From NCBI RefSeq assembly GCF_001280065.1, contig NZ_LGEA01000014.1, positions 62,001 to 126,000 on the forward strand: a stretch of 64,000 bases of DNA, written 5' to 3'. The position numbers were made by a program, and so were the translations under genes. How positions within the stretch are numbered: position 1 is the first letter of the stretch; every line of letters begins with the position of its first letter. This document shows, one piece after another, positions 20,632 to 33,240 of this stretch. Under the pieces are notes generated by a model that saw only the letters and a program-made list of their open reading frames with translations, made no database searches and had not been told where the DNA came from. Source of the stretch: Streptomyces sp. NRRL B-1140. GTDB lineage: Bacteria > Actinomycetota > Actinomycetes > Streptomycetales > Streptomycetaceae.

Positions 20632-21984
20632 GTGGAGCCCGACCTGTTCACCGCCGCAGCCGAAGAACGCCAGGAGAAGGAGCCGTCCAGCAGCCCCCTG
20701 GCGGTGCGGATGCGCCCGCGCACCCTCGACGAGGTCGTGGGCCAGCAGCATCTGCTGAAGCCGGGCTCGCCCCTGCGCAGACTGGTGGGGGAGGCCTCCG
20801 GCCCGGCCGGGCCCTCCTCGGTGCTCCTGTGGGGCCCGCCCGGCACCGGCAAGACCACCCTGGCCTACGTCGTGTCCAAGGCGACCGACGCCCGCTTCGT
20901 GGAGCTGTCGGCGATCACCGCCGGCGTCAAGGAGGTGCGCGCGGTCATCGACGGCGCCCGCCGCGCCTCCGGCGGGTACGGCAAAGAGACCGTCCTCTTC
21001 CTCGACGAGATCCACCGCTTCAGCAAGGCCCAGCAGGACTCCCTGCTCCCGGCCGTCGAGAACCGCTGGGTGACGCTCATCGCCGCGACGACGGAGAACC
21101 CGTACTTCTCGGTCATCTCGCCCCTGCTGTCCCGCTCCCTGCTGCTCACCCTCGAACCGCTCACGGACGACGACATCAGGGCCCTCATCCGCCGGGCCCT
21201 CACCGACGAGCGCGGCCTCAAGGAGGCCGTCACCCTCCCCGCTGAGACCGAGGACCACCTCCTGCGGATCGCCGGCGGCGACGCCCGCCGCGCCCTGACC
21301 GCCCTGGAGGCGGCCGCCGGGGCCGCTCTCGACAAGGGCGAGGCGGAGATCGGCCTGACCACCCTGGAGGAGACGGTCGACCGGGCCGCCGTGAAGTACG
21401 ACCGCGACGGCGACCAGCACTACGACGTGGCCAGCGCCCTGATCAAGTCCATCCGCGGCTCCGATGTCGACGCCGCCTTGCACTACCTGGCCCGCATGAT
21501 CGAGGCGGGCGAGGACCCCCGCTTCATCGCCCGCCGTCTGATGATCTCCGCCAGCGAGGACATCGGCCTGGCCGACCCGACCGCCCTGCAGACGGCGGTC
21601 GCCGCCGCCCAGGCCGTCGCCATGATCGGCTTCCCCGAGGCCGCCCTCACCCTCAGCCACGCCACGATCGCCCTCGCCCTGGCGCCCAAGTCCAACGCCG
21701 CGACCACCGCGATCGGTGCCGCCCTGGAGGACGTCCGCAAGGGCCACGCCGGACCCGTGCCCGCCCACCTGCGCGACAGCCACTACAAGGGCGCGACCAA
21801 GCTCGGCCACGGCCAGGGCTACGTCTACCCGCACGACCTGCCCGAGGGCATCGCCGCCCAGCAGTACGCCCCGGACGAGCTGAAGAACCGCGAGTACTAC
21901 GAGCCGACCCGGCACGGCGCCGAGGCCCGCTACGCGGACGCCGTGGAGTGGACCCGGAAGAACCTCGGTCGAAAGCGGTCCTGA
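20632..21984 (+). CDS. rarA: Replication-associated recombination ATPase RarA/MgsA
   Basis: AAA+ clamp-loader-like ATPase acting at stalled replication forks. The 450-aa protein begins with a short peptide before [15 protein letters not shown], then has Walker [10 protein letters not shown], Walker [10 protein letters not shown], sensor 1 [11 protein letters not shown], and the C-terminal MgsA tetramerisation region ([31 protein letters not shown]). The start GTG 20632 lies behind a leaderless-type -10. No downstream partner is cotranscribed. The next gene, rpsD, has its own promoter. Confidence 0.95.
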   Translation: MEPDLFTAAAEERQEKEPSSSPLAVRMRPRTLDEVVGQQHLLKPGSPLRRLVGEASGPAGPSSVLLWGPPGTGKTTLAYVVSKATDARFVELSAITAGVKEVRAVIDGARRASGGYGKETVLFLDEIHRFSKAQQDSLLPAVENRWVTLIAATTENPYFSVISPLLSRSLLLTLEPLTDDDIRALIRRALTDERGLKEAVTLPAETEDHLLRIAGGDARRALTALEAAAGAALDKGEAEIGLTTLEETVDRAAVKYDRDGDQHYDVASALIKSIRGSDVDAALHYLARMIEAGEDPRFIARRLMISASEDIGLADPTALQTAVAAAQAVAMIGFPEAALTLSHATIALALAPKSNAATTAIGAALEDVRKGHAGPVPAHLRDSHYKGATKLGHGQGYVYPHDLPEGIAAQQYAPDELKNREYYEPTRHGAEARYADAVEWTRKNLGRKRS

Positions 21985-21992
21985 GCACCCTG

Positions 21993-22287
21993 TAAACTCG
22001 TGCGGAGTGCCGCGTCCCGTGCAGTCAGAACGGGACAGTCGGCCGGAGCTCCGATCCCCCGGGATCGGCTCCAGGAGCGTCGCGCACCGTCGAACGGTGT
22101 CGCGGGCAGCCCACCACCCCCCGTCCTGGGACGGGACCGGCCGGTGGGCCACTCGCGTGCTGCACGTATGTGCCCAGACCAGGGAGCGGCTGCCCACCCG
22201 GGCCCGACAGGGTTCCAGGCGGGTTTCCCCGGCTGCGGATGCGACCTCCCACAACCCTGACAAGCCGATACGACGAAAGCGAAAACA
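21993..22287 (+). promoter_or_regulatory. rpsD promoter and long structured 5-prime leader
   Basis: The 303-bp gap before rpsD carries a TAAACT -10-like hexamer (21993-21998) 9 nt after the rarA stop, so the leader would be about 280 nt. The leader folds into several hairpins: GGAG plus CCGATCC with GGATCGG plus CTCC (22045-22072); CGCG plus CACCG with CGGTG plus CGCG (22081-22104, TCGAA loop); and CCCGTC with GACGGG (22120-22135). CCCACC near 22109 can pair with GGTGGG near 22143. This is unusual length and structure for this genome and suggests S4 autoregulation. Confidence 0.55.
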
Positions 22288-22902
22288 GTGGCGAACCAGT
22301 CCCGCCCCAAGGTCAAGAAGTCGCGTGCCCTCGGCATCGCGCTGACCCCGAAGGCCGTCAAGTACTTCGAGGCCCGCCCCTACCCCCCGGGTGAGCACGG
22401 CCGCGGCCGCAAGCAGAACTCGGACTACAAGGTCCGTCTGCTCGAGAAGCAGCGTCTGCGCGCGCAGTACGACGTGTCCGAGCGCCAGCTCGTCCGCGCC
22501 TACGACCGTGCCTCCAAGGTCCAGGGCAAGACCGGTGAGGCCCTGATCATCGAGCTGGAGCGCCGTCTCGACGCCCTGGTTCTGCGTTCGGGCATCGCCC
22601 GCACGATCTACCAGGCCCGCCAGATGGTCGTCCACGGCCACATCGCGGTCAACGGCAAGAAGGTCGACAAGCCCTCCTTCCGTGTCCGTCCGGACGACGT
22701 CGTGCAGGTCCGCGAGCGCTCCAAGGAGAAGACCCTCTTCACGATCGCTCGTGAGGGTGGCTTCGCCCCCGACGGTGAGACCCCGCGCTACCTCCAGGTG
22801 AACCTCAAGGCCCTGGCCTTCCGCCTGGACCGCGAGCCGAACCGCAAGGAGATCCCGGTGATCTGCGACGAGCAGCTCGTCGTCGAGTACTACGCCCGCT
22901 GA
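22288..22902 (+). CDS. rpsD: 30S ribosomal protein S4
   Basis: Primary 16S rRNA-binding protein of the small subunit. The 204-aa protein has the family N-terminal domain and the S4 RNA-binding domain ([32 protein letters not shown]). The N-terminal zinc cysteines of C+ paralogues are absent, so this is the zinc-independent form. The only cysteine is near the C-terminus. It is a stand-alone gene here, not in the alpha operon as in E. coli, and has its own promoter, leader and terminator. Confidence 0.98.
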   Translation: MANQSRPKVKKSRALGIALTPKAVKYFEARPYPPGEHGRGRKQNSDYKVRLLEKQRLRAQYDVSERQLVRAYDRASKVQGKTGEALIIELERRLDALVLRSGIARTIYQARQMVVHGHIAVNGKKVDKPSFRVRPDDVVQVRERSKEKTLFTIAREGGFAPDGETPRYLQVNLKALAFRLDREPNRKEIPVICDEQLVVEYYAR

Positions 22903-22927
22903 TACACGGCAGGCACGCGGTACCCCG

Positions 22928-22970
22928 GCCCGCCGTCTCCCCGCCCCTGTGGGCGGGCGAGGCGGCGGGC
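22928..22970 (+). terminator. Terminator after rpsD
   Basis: Long hairpin of about 20 bp with one wobble and one mismatch: GCCCGCCG and CCCGCCC pair with GGGCGGG and CGGCGGGC around CTGT, followed by TTT (22971-22973). Confidence 0.85.
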
Positions 22971-23090
22971 TTTCGCGATCACCCCGGGGCCGGAGGGTAA
23001 TCCGGTACGGAGCGCCACCCCCGGCGCGATAGGCTCGTCGCACGACTTTTTCGATGTTCAGGCACGTTTTTCAGGGAGCGGGTGCACACA

Positions 23091-23522
23091 GTGTCCGGTG
23101 GAGAGGTTGCCGGAATCCTGGTGGCCGTCTTCTGGGCGATCCTGGTCTCCTTCCTCGCCGTCGCGCTGGCGAGGGTGGCCCAGACGCTCAAGGCGACCAC
23201 CAAGCTCGTGGCGGACGTGACCGACCAGGCCGTCCCGCTGCTGGCAGACGCCTCCGCGGCGGTGCGCTCCGCGCAGACCCAGATCGACCGGGTCGACTCG
23301 ATCGCCTCCGACGTCCAGGAGGTCACGTCGAACGCCTCCGCGCTGTCGACCACCGTCGCCTCCACCTTCGGCGGCCCCCTGGTCAAGGTCGCGGCCTTCG
23401 GCTACGGCGTGCGCCGGGCCCTCGGCGGCGGCAAGGAGGACGTGCCCGCCAAGGCGTCCAGGCGTACCGTGATCGTGGGCCGCACGGTCAACCGGCGCAG
23501 CGCCCGAGACAAGAGGGACTGA
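23091..23522 (+). CDS. DUF948 domain-containing membrane protein
   Basis: Function unknown. The 143-aa protein has one N-terminal helix (GILVAVFWAILVSFLAVALARV) and then a methyl-accepting-protein-like helical stretch of small and polar residues (DASAAVRSAQTQIDRVDSIASDVQ), typical of DUF948. GTG 23091 is favoured over in-frame GTG 23082 because the AGGGAG site at 23073-23078 is only 3 nt from 23082. TAGGCT (23030-23035) is a candidate -10. It starts the conserved DUF948/small protein/alaS cluster. Confidence 0.85.
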   Translation: MSGGEVAGILVAVFWAILVSFLAVALARVAQTLKATTKLVADVTDQAVPLLADASAAVRSAQTQIDRVDSIASDVQEVTSNASALSTTVASTFGGPLVKVAAFGYGVRRALGGGKEDVPAKASRRTVIVGRTVNRRSARDKRD

Positions 23523-23531
23523 GAGCCAGCG

Positions 23532-23882
23532 ATGTTCCGCCGTACCTTCTGGTTCACCACGGGCGTCGCCGCCGGTGTGTGGGCCACCACCAAGGTCAAT
23601 CGCAAGCTGAAGCAGCTGACCCCCGAGAGCCTTGCCAGAACCGCCGGGAACAAGGCGATCGAGGCCGGTCACCGCATCAAGGACCGTGCCGTGGGCTTCG
23701 CGCTCGACGTCCGGGACAACATGGCCGTGCGGGAGGCAGAGTTGGGCGACGCCCTCGGAATCAACGAGAACCCCGAACTTCCCGGCCCCCGGCGCTACGC
23801 CGCCATCGAGAACCGCAGCAACCCGAAGTCCGTCGACGGCGACTGGACGACGTACTCGTACAACCGGAATGAGGACCACTGA
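23532..23882 (+). CDS. Conserved small protein upstream of alaS, unknown function
   Basis: Not recognised functionally. The 116-aa protein starts [33 protein letters not shown], a short hydrophobic segment (about 5-20) followed by basic and amphipathic helices, then a C-terminal RRYAAIENR and WTTYSYN stretch. It lies 9 nt after the DUF948 gene, and its stop overlaps the alaS start by 1 nt (TGATG), so it is almost certainly cotranscribed with alaS. The position is conserved in Streptomyces. Confidence 0.85.
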   Translation: MFRRTFWFTTGVAAGVWATTKVNRKLKQLTPESLARTAGNKAIEAGHRIKDRAVGFALDVRDNMAVREAELGDALGINENPELPGPRRYAAIENRSNPKSVDGDWTTYSYNRNEDH

Positions 23883-26554
23883 TGGAGTCGGCTGAGATTC
23901 GCCGCCGCTGGTTGAGCTTCTTCGAGGAGCGCGGTCACACCGTCGTCCCTTCGGCGTCGCTCATCGCGGACGACCCGACTCTGCTCCTCGTCCCGGCCGG
24001 CATGGTGCCCTTCAAGCCCTACTTCCTGGGTGAGGTCAAGCCGCCCTTCGCCCGTGCCACCAGCGTCCAGAAGTGCGTGCGCACGCCGGACATCGAAGAG
24101 GTCGGCAAGACCACCCGGCACGGCACGTTCTTCCAGATGTGCGGCAACTTCTCCTTCGGCGACTACTTCAAGGAAGGCGCCATCAAGCTCGCCTGGGAGC
24201 TGCTCACCAGCCCCCAGGACAAGGGCGGTTACGGCCTCGACCCCGAGCGCCTGTGGATCACCGTCTACAAGGACGACGACGAGGCCGAGCGCATCTGGCA
24301 CGAGGTCGTCGGCGTGCCGAAGGAGCGCATCCAGCGCCTCGGCATGAAGGACAACTACTGGTCCATGGGCGTCCCCGGCCCCTGCGGCCCCTGCTCCGAG
24401 ATCAACTACGACCGCGGCCCCGAGTTCGGCGTCGAGGGCGGCCCCGCCGTCAACGACGAGCGGTACGTGGAGATCTGGAACCTCGTCTTCATGCAGTACG
24501 AGCGCGGCGAGGGCATCGGCAAGGACAACTTCGAGATCCTCGGCGACCTGCCGAGCAAGAACATCGACACCGGCCTCGGCCTCGAGCGCCTCGCCATGAT
24601 TCTGCAGGGCGTGCAGAACATGTACGAGATCGACACCTCGATGGCCGTCATCGACAAGGCCACCGAGCTGACCGGCGTCCGCTACGGCGACGCCCACGAC
24701 TCGGACGTCTCCCTGCGCGTGGTCACCGACCACATGCGCACCTCCGTCATGCTCATCGGTGACGGTGTCACGCCCGGCAACGAGGGCCGCGGCTACGTGC
24801 TGCGCCGCATCATGCGCCGCGCCATCCGCAACATGCGCCTGCTCGGTGCCACCGGCCCGGTCGTTAAGGACCTGATCGACACCGTGATCGGCATGATGGG
24901 CCAGCAGTACCCCGAGCTCATCACCGACCGCGAGCGCATCGAGAAGGTCGCCCTCGCCGAGGAGAACGCCTTCCTCAAGACGCTGAAGGCCGGCACGAAC
25001 ATCCTCGACACGGCCGTCACGGACACCAAGGCCGCCGGTGGCACCGTCCTGCCCGGCGACAAGGCCTTCCTGCTCCACGACACCTGGGGCTTCCCGATCG
25101 ACCTCACCCTGGAGATGGCCGCCGAGCAGGGCCTGTCCGTGGACGAGGACGGCTTCCGGCGCCTGATGAAGGAGCAGCGGGAGCGCGCCAAGGCCGACGC
25201 CCAGGCCAAGAAGACCGGGCACGCCGGTGCCGGTGCCTACCGTGAGATCGCCGACCAGGCCGGCGCCACCGACTTCATCGGCTACACCGACACCGAGAGC
25301 GAGTCCACGATCGTCGGCATCCTCGTCGACGGCGCCTCCTCCCCGGCCGCCACCGAGGGCGACGAGGTCGAGATCGTCCTCGACCGCACCCCGTTCTACG
25401 CCGAGGGCGGTGGCCAGATCGGTGACACCGGCAGGATCAAGGTCGACACCGGTGCCGTCATCGAGATCCGCGACTGCCAGAAGCCGGTGCCGGGGGTCTA
25501 CGTCCACAAGGGCGTCGTCCAGGTCGGCGAGGTCACAGTCGGGGCCAAGGCCCACGCCTCGATCGACGACCGCCGCCGCAAGGCCATCGCCCGTGCCCAC
25601 TCGGCCACCCACCTGACCCACCAGGCCCTGCGCGACGCCCTCGGCCCGACGGCCGCCCAGGCCGGTTCCGAGAACCAGCCCGGCCGCTTCCGGTTCGACT
25701 TCGGCTCCCCGTCCGCCGTCCCGACGGCCGTGATGACCGACGTCGAGCAGAAGATCAACGAGGTGCTCGCCCGCGACCTCGACGTCCGCGCCGACGTCAT
25801 GGGCATCGACGAGGCCAAGAAGCAGGGCGCCATCGCCGAGTTCGGCGAGAAGTACGGCGAGCGCGTCCGCGTGGTGACCATCGGCGACTTCTCCAAGGAG
25901 CTGTGCGGCGGCACCCACGTGCACAACACCGCCCAGCTGGGCCTGGTGAAGCTGCTCGGCGAGTCCTCCATCGGCTCGGGTGTGCGCCGGATCGAGGCCC
26001 TGGTCGGCGTGGACGCCTACAACTTCCTCGCCCGGGAGCACACGGTCGTCGCCCAGCTCCAGGAGCTGATCAAGGGCCGCCCGGAAGAGCTCCCGGAGAA
26101 GGTCTCCGCCATGCTCGGCAAGCTGAAGGACGCCGAGAAGGAGATCGAGAAGTTCCGCGCCGAGAAGGTCCTCCAGGCCGCCGCCGGTCTCGCCGAGTCC
26201 GCCAAGGACGTCCGTGGCGTTGCTGTCGTGACCGGTCAGGTACCGGACGGCACGACCGCCGACGACCTGCGCAAGCTCGTCCTTGACGTGCGCGGACGCA
26301 TCCAGGGCGGACGGGCCGCCGTGGTCGCCCTGTTCACTGTCGTGAACGGTAAGCCGCTGACGGTCATCGCCACCAACGAGGCCGCCCGCGAGCGCGGACT
26401 GAAGGCCGGCGACCTGGTCCGTACGGCCGCCAAGACCCTCGGTGGCGGCGGTGGCGGCAAGCCGGACGTCGCCCAGGGCGGCGGCCAGAACCCGGCGGCC
26501 ATCGGTGACGCCGTGGACGCCGTGGAGCGTCTGGTCACCGAGACGGCCAAGTAA
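23882..26554 (+). CDS. alaS: Alanyl-tRNA synthetase
   Basis: Class II synthetase charging tRNA-Ala. The 890-aa protein contains the catalytic core ([39 protein letters not shown]), tRNA-recognition helices, the editing domain with zinc-type ligands ([11 protein letters not shown] and CGGTHVHNT), and the C-terminal oligomerisation/C-Ala domain ending in a Gly-rich [15 protein letters not shown]. The ATG overlaps the previous stop by 1 nt. ruvX follows after 16 nt. Confidence 0.98.
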   Translation: MESAEIRRRWLSFFEERGHTVVPSASLIADDPTLLLVPAGMVPFKPYFLGEVKPPFARATSVQKCVRTPDIEEVGKTTRHGTFFQMCGNFSFGDYFKEGAIKLAWELLTSPQDKGGYGLDPERLWITVYKDDDEAERIWHEVVGVPKERIQRLGMKDNYWSMGVPGPCGPCSEINYDRGPEFGVEGGPAVNDERYVEIWNLVFMQYERGEGIGKDNFEILGDLPSKNIDTGLGLERLAMILQGVQNMYEIDTSMAVIDKATELTGVRYGDAHDSDVSLRVVTDHMRTSVMLIGDGVTPGNEGRGYVLRRIMRRAIRNMRLLGATGPVVKDLIDTVIGMMGQQYPELITDRERIEKVALAEENAFLKTLKAGTNILDTAVTDTKAAGGTVLPGDKAFLLHDTWGFPIDLTLEMAAEQGLSVDEDGFRRLMKEQRERAKADAQAKKTGHAGAGAYREIADQAGATDFIGYTDTESESTIVGILVDGASSPAATEGDEVEIVLDRTPFYAEGGGQIGDTGRIKVDTGAVIEIRDCQKPVPGVYVHKGVVQVGEVTVGAKAHASIDDRRRKAIARAHSATHLTHQALRDALGPTAAQAGSENQPGRFRFDFGSPSAVPTAVMTDVEQKINEVLARDLDVRADVMGIDEAKKQGAIAEFGEKYGERVRVVTIGDFSKELCGGTHVHNTAQLGLVKLLGESSIGSGVRRIEALVGVDAYNFLAREHTVVAQLQELIKGRPEELPEKVSAMLGKLKDAEKEIEKFRAEKVLQAAAGLAESAKDVRGVAVVTGQVPDGTTADDLRKLVLDVRGRIQGGRAAVVALFTVVNGKPLTVIATNEAARERGLKAGDLVRTAAKTLGGGGGGKPDVAQGGGQNPAAIGDAVDAVERLVTETAK

Positions 26555-26570
26555 GAGACGGGTCGGAAGC

Positions 26571-27035
26571 ATGCGCAGAGGACGTCGACTCGCGATCGAC
26601 GTCGGGGACGCCCGCATCGGGGTCGCCTCGTGCGACCCCGACGGGATCCTCGCCACCCCGGTCGAGACGGTCCCGGGACGTGACATCCCCGCAGCTCAGC
26701 GACGGTTGAAGCAACTCGTCGAAGAATACGAGCCCTTGGAGGTCGTGGTCGGGCTCCCGCGCTCCCTCAAGGGGGGCGAGGGGCCGGCCGCGGCCAAGGT
26801 CCGGGGCTTCACCCAGGAACTGGCCCGCATGATCTCCCCGGTTCCGGTAAGACTCGTCGACGAGCGCATGACGACGGTGACGGCCAGTCAGGGCCTGCGC
26901 GCCTCCGGCGTGAAGTCCAAGAAAGGCCGGTCCGTCATCGACCAGGCGGCAGCCGTGATCATCCTGCAACAGGCCCTCGAATCCGAACGGATGTCAGGTA
27001 AACCACCCGGCGAAGGCGTCGAAGTGGTCATCTGA
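26571..27035 (+). CDS. ruvX: YqgF/RuvX family Holliday-junction resolvase-like nuclease
   Basis: RNase H-fold protein of the YqgF family, linked in E. coli to 16S rRNA 5-prime maturation and described as a putative resolvase. The 154-aa protein has the first acidic motif LAIDVGDARIGVA, the central VVGLPRSLKGGEG and VRLVDERMTTVTA motifs, and the C-terminal acidic residue in VIDQAAAVIILQ. Start ATG 26571 gives MRRGRRLAIDVG. It lies between alaS and mltG, as in M. tuberculosis (Rv2554c). Confidence 0.92.
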   Translation: MRRGRRLAIDVGDARIGVASCDPDGILATPVETVPGRDIPAAQRRLKQLVEEYEPLEVVVGLPRSLKGGEGPAAAKVRGFTQELARMISPVPVRLVDERMTTVTASQGLRASGVKSKKGRSVIDQAAAVIILQQALESERMSGKPPGEGVEVVI

Positions 27036-27156
27036 TCGCGATACGGTAACGTTCCGCGCGATGCGGCGGCGTTCGAACAGCCACCGCACAGCAAGAGGCG
27101 GGACGGGAGCCGAGCCGGAAGCCGCGCTACCGCCGCCTCGCGGCTCTAGGGGATCG

Positions 27157-28869
27157 ATGACTGAGTATGGCCGGGGCCAGGGCTCCGAACCGTGGCATCC
27201 GGAGGACCCGTTGTACGGGGACGGCGGATGGGGCGGCCAGCAGGCCCATCAGGGTCAGCAGTCCGCCTACGACGGCCAGCCGCAGCACTACCCGCAGCAG
27301 CCGCAGCACACGCAGTACGGCGACTGGGGCACCGGTGACCAGGCCGCATACGGTCAGCAGCAATACCCGTACGACCAGCACTATGCGGCACAGGCCCACG
27401 GCCATCAGCAGTACCCCGGCCAGCAGGACCCTGGACACCACCAGCCCCAGGGCTACCACCAGCAGCAGTACGACACCGGCGGCTGGGCCGGTGATCCCCA
27501 CCAGCAGGCCTCGTACCCGGGTGATCCACAGGATCCGTACGGCCAGCAGGCCGATGCGTACGGCGCGGGCCAACAGGACTACTACGACACGCCTGAGGCG
27601 TATCCACCCGCGGAGCCGTCCGGCCGGCGCGCGGCCGAACCCGCCCCCGAGCCGGAGTGGGACCCAGGCCCGGACCAGGGCGAACACGCCTTCTTCGCGG
27701 GCGGTGACGACGATGACGACGGCGCGGAGCCGGAGGGCCGTCGCGGTCGCGACGACAAGCGAGGACGCGGCGGCGGCAAACCGAAGAAGAAGAGCCGTAA
27801 CGGCATGGCCTGCCTGCTGGTCGCCGTGATCCTCGGCGGCGGCCTGGCAGGAGCCGGCTACTTCGGCTACCAGTTCTACCAGGATCGTTTCGGCGACGCC
27901 CCGGACTTCGCGGGTGGGGGCAACGGGCAGCAGGTGACGGTCGAGATCCCCGAGGGCGCGCTCGGTTACAAGATCGGCCAGGTCCTGAAGGACGCGGGGG
28001 TCGTCAAGAGCGTCGACGCGTTCGTCGCGGCCCAGCAGAGCAACCCCGACGGCAAGAGCATCCAGGACGGCGTGTACACGCTGCAGAAGCAAATGTCGGC
28101 CGAGAGTGCGGTCGAACTGATGCTCAGCCCCAAGAGCCGCGACAACCTGATCATCGCGGAGGGCAAGCGCAACGCCGACATCTACCGGCTCATCGACAAG
28201 CGCCTCAAGGTCAAGGACGGCACCACGGCCGCGGTCGCCGAGAAGGACTACAAGAAGCTCGGCCTGCCCGCATGGGCGCTGAACCATCGGAACGTCAAGG
28301 ATCCGCTCGAAGGATTCCTCTATCCGTCGAGCTACGGCGTCAGCAAGGGGCAGAAGCCCGAGGCCGTGCTCAAGCAGATGGTGGCTCGTGCCACCGCGAC
28401 GTACGAGAAAGCCGGAGTCGAGAAGAAGGCCGAGAGCCTCGGACTCGAGAACCCGTGGCAACTGGTCACCGTCGCGAGCCTCGTCCAGGCCGAGGGCAAG
28501 ACGCACGACGACTTCCGGAAGATGGCCGAGGTGGTCTACAACCGCCTCAAGCCCACCAACACGGAGACCAACCAGCTGCTCCAGTTCGACTCGACCTTCA
28601 ACTACCTGAAGAACGAGAGCAACATTCACATCAGCGAGTCCGAGATCAACAGCAACAAGGACCCGTACAACACGTACACCAACAAGGGCCTGCCGCCGGG
28701 CCCGATCGGGAATCCCGGGGATGTCGCGTTGCAGGCGGCTCTGAACCCCACGAAGGACGGTTGGATCTACTTCGTGGCGACCGATGGTGTGAGCAAGACC
28801 GAGTTCGCCAAGACCCATGCGCAGTTCCTGAAGTTGAAGGAAAAGTTCGATGCCAGCTCGGGCAACTGA
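27157..28869 (+). CDS. mltG: Endolytic murein transglycosylase MltG
   Basis: Membrane transglycosylase (YceG/MltG family) that cleaves nascent glycan strands and sets peptidoglycan chain length. The 570-aa protein is much longer than the roughly 340 aa of E. coli MltG. Residues 1-215 are a Gln/Tyr/Pro/Gly-rich cytoplasmic tail ending in a basic stretch, then one membrane helix (about 217-240), then the YceG domain (LEGFLYPSSYGV and SLVQAEGK, with Glu446 likely catalytic). ATG 27157 follows AGGGGATCG. aroE starts inside its 3-prime end (20-nt overlap). Confidence 0.92.
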   Translation: MTEYGRGQGSEPWHPEDPLYGDGGWGGQQAHQGQQSAYDGQPQHYPQQPQHTQYGDWGTGDQAAYGQQQYPYDQHYAAQAHGHQQYPGQQDPGHHQPQGYHQQQYDTGGWAGDPHQQASYPGDPQDPYGQQADAYGAGQQDYYDTPEAYPPAEPSGRRAAEPAPEPEWDPGPDQGEHAFFAGGDDDDDGAEPEGRRGRDDKRGRGGGKPKKKSRNGMACLLVAVILGGGLAGAGYFGYQFYQDRFGDAPDFAGGGNGQQVTVEIPEGALGYKIGQVLKDAGVVKSVDAFVAAQQSNPDGKSIQDGVYTLQKQMSAESAVELMLSPKSRDNLIIAEGKRNADIYRLIDKRLKVKDGTTAAVAEKDYKKLGLPAWALNHRNVKDPLEGFLYPSSYGVSKGQKPEAVLKQMVARATATYEKAGVEKKAESLGLENPWQLVTVASLVQAEGKTHDDFRKMAEVVYNRLKPTNTETNQLLQFDSTFNYLKNESNIHISESEINSNKDPYNTYTNKGLPPGPIGNPGDVALQAALNPTKDGWIYFVATDGVSKTEFAKTHAQFLKLKEKFDASSGN

Positions 28870-29689
28870 CGCCCGCCGTGCCGGAGTGCTCGGCAGCCCC
28901 ATCGCCCACTCCCTCTCCCCGGTGCTGCACCGCGCGGCGTATGCGCAACTGGGGCTGAGCGGCTGGTCGTACGACCGCTTCGAGATCGACGAGGCGAAAC
29001 TGCCGGGCTTCATCGAGAAGCTCGGACCCGAGTGGGCCGGGCTCTCGCTGACCATGCCGTTGAAGCGGGCCGTCATCCCCCTGCTGGACGAGATCAGCGA
29101 GACCGCCGCGTCGGTGGAGGCGGTCAACACCGTCGTGTTCACCGAGGACGGCCGCCGCATCGGCGACAACACCGACATCCCCGGCATCGTCGCAGCGCTG
29201 CGCGAGCACGGCATCGAGCAGGTGGACTCCGCCGCCATCCTCGGCGCCGGCGCCACCGCCTCCTCCGCGCTGGCCGCGCTGTCCCGGATCTGCACCGGTG
29301 AGATCGCCGTGTACGTGCGCAGCGAGACCCGGGCCGCCGAGATGCGGCAATGGGCGGAGCGGCTCGACGTCGCCGTCCGGATCGCGGACTGGGCGGACGC
29401 CGAGCAGGCCCTGTGCGCCCCTCTGGTGATCAGCACCACGCCGGCCGGAGTCACCGACGCCCTCGCCCGGTCCGTTCCGGAGCGCCCGGCAGCCCTCTTC
29501 GACGTCCTGTACGACCCCTGGCCGACCGACCTCGCCGCCCGCTGGTCGGGGTACGGGGGCGCCGTCGTCAGTGGTCTCGACCTGCTGGTGCACCAGGCCG
29601 TGCTCCAGGTCGAGCAGATGACGGGGCGGGCGCCGGCGCCCCTGGACGCCATGCGAAAAGCGGGCGAGCGCGCTCTCGCCGGCCGATAA
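28850..29689 (+). CDS. aroE: Shikimate dehydrogenase
   Basis: NADPH-dependent reduction of 3-dehydroshikimate to shikimate. The 279-aa protein shows the substrate site VLGSPIAHSLSPVLH, catalytic Lys in LSLTMPLKRAV, ASVEAVNTVVF, DNTDIPG, and a nucleotide-binding AAILGAGATASSA. The ATG overlaps the end of mltG by 20 nt, implying translational coupling in the alaS-ruvX-mltG-aroE unit. The following aroCKB genes continue the pathway after a small intervening gene. Confidence 0.94.
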   Translation: MPARATDARRAGVLGSPIAHSLSPVLHRAAYAQLGLSGWSYDRFEIDEAKLPGFIEKLGPEWAGLSLTMPLKRAVIPLLDEISETAASVEAVNTVVFTEDGRRIGDNTDIPGIVAALREHGIEQVDSAAILGAGATASSALAALSRICTGEIAVYVRSETRAAEMRQWAERLDVAVRIADWADAEQALCAPLVISTTPAGVTDALARSVPERPAALFDVLYDPWPTDLAARWSGYGGAVVSGLDLLVHQAVLQVEQMTGRAPAPLDAMRKAGERALAGR

Positions 29690-29740
29690 GATCCGCTCTC
29701 GGTTCCGCAGGGGGCGGAACAGGGGAGGGGAACGTCCGTC

Positions 29741-30151
29741 ATGTCCACAGGCCTGCCTCAGGCGTCCGTGAAGTCCCAGATATTCGAGTCCCTGCTGGGG
29801 TTCCTGCCCGAGTGGGTGCAGATCACGGTGCTCGCCCTGATCGTGCTCGCCGTCGTGGCGTCCTGGGTCGTCAAGATCAAACGCAAGATCGCCTACCGGC
29901 GTGCCCTCCGGAACGGTCAGCCGGTGCACGCCGCCGCCCAGTTTGGGCAGGGGCGCGGCGCGGACTACCTGGGGCAGCACGCGCCTCAGCCGCAGACCCA
30001 GCCGGGACAGCAGGGCAGTGGGGCCGACCACCTGGGGACCTACTCCCCGCAGGGCCGGCCCGCGCAGCAGCCGAGCGGCGCCGACTTCCTCGGGGCGTAC
30101 GCGCCCCAGCCGCGGCGGGGCGACGGTCCGTCCGCGAACGCGTCCGCTTGA
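29741..30151 (+). CDS. Small membrane protein with three GADxLGxxxPQ repeats
   Basis: Function unknown. The 136-aa protein has a short N-terminal amphipathic part and one membrane helix (about 26-45, VQITVLALIVLAVVASWVV). A basic stop-transfer KIKRKIAYRR is followed by a soluble Gln/Pro/Gly-rich tail with three spaced repeats: GADYLGQHAPQ (73-83), GADHLGTYSPQ (94-104) and GADFLGAYAPQ (113-123). TAAGAT at 29687-29692, overlapping the aroE stop, may be a -10. Its place between aroE and aroC does not itself imply a metabolic role. Confidence 0.8.
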   Translation: MSTGLPQASVKSQIFESLLGFLPEWVQITVLALIVLAVVASWVVKIKRKIAYRRALRNGQPVHAAAQFGQGRGADYLGQHAPQPQTQPGQQGSGADHLGTYSPQGRPAQQPSGADFLGAYAPQPRRGDGPSANASA

Positions 30152-30293
30152 TGGACCGGCCGCCGGGCAATGAGCCCCGGCGTGGGAGGATCGGAGATGG
30201 TGGACCGGGCCGCGCACCCGGTCACGCCGTCGCCGTACGCGACGAGGCGCGTACGCAGGGCAGTCCCAGGGCGCGAGCATTTGAGGAGCACCG

Positions 30294-33078
<2,785 letters not shown>

Positions 33079-33144
33079 GTCCTCCGGCGCGCCTTCCGCC
33101 CGAATTCACCTCACGCGGCGGGCACTTCGGGCCGCCCCCGGCCG

Positions 33145-33175
33145 TTCACACATCGACGACCGGGGGCGGTACCGT
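33145..33175 (+). promoter_or_regulatory. Candidate promoter for the P-loop protein gene
   Basis: TTCACA (33145-33150), a 19-nt spacer and TACCGT (33170-33175) form a moderate -35/-10 pair. It lies in the 162-bp gap after aroB, about 65 nt before the ATG at 33241. Confidence 0.45.
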
Positions 33176-33240
33176 TCGGTGGCGGGGGGATTCCGCCCCC
33201 TGTCAGCGCCCATCGCCTGTACGAGACGGAGTGGCACCGG

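Noticed and set aside
22007..22345. Leader peptide or overlapping gene in front of rpsD
   Set aside because: The frame runs into rpsD out of phase, is Arg/Pro/Ser-rich, and has no ribosome binding site. The region is better explained as structured RNA.
23795..26686. 963-codon minus-strand frame opposite alaS
   Set aside because: Shadow of alaS. It has no domain, ribosome binding site or conserved segment.
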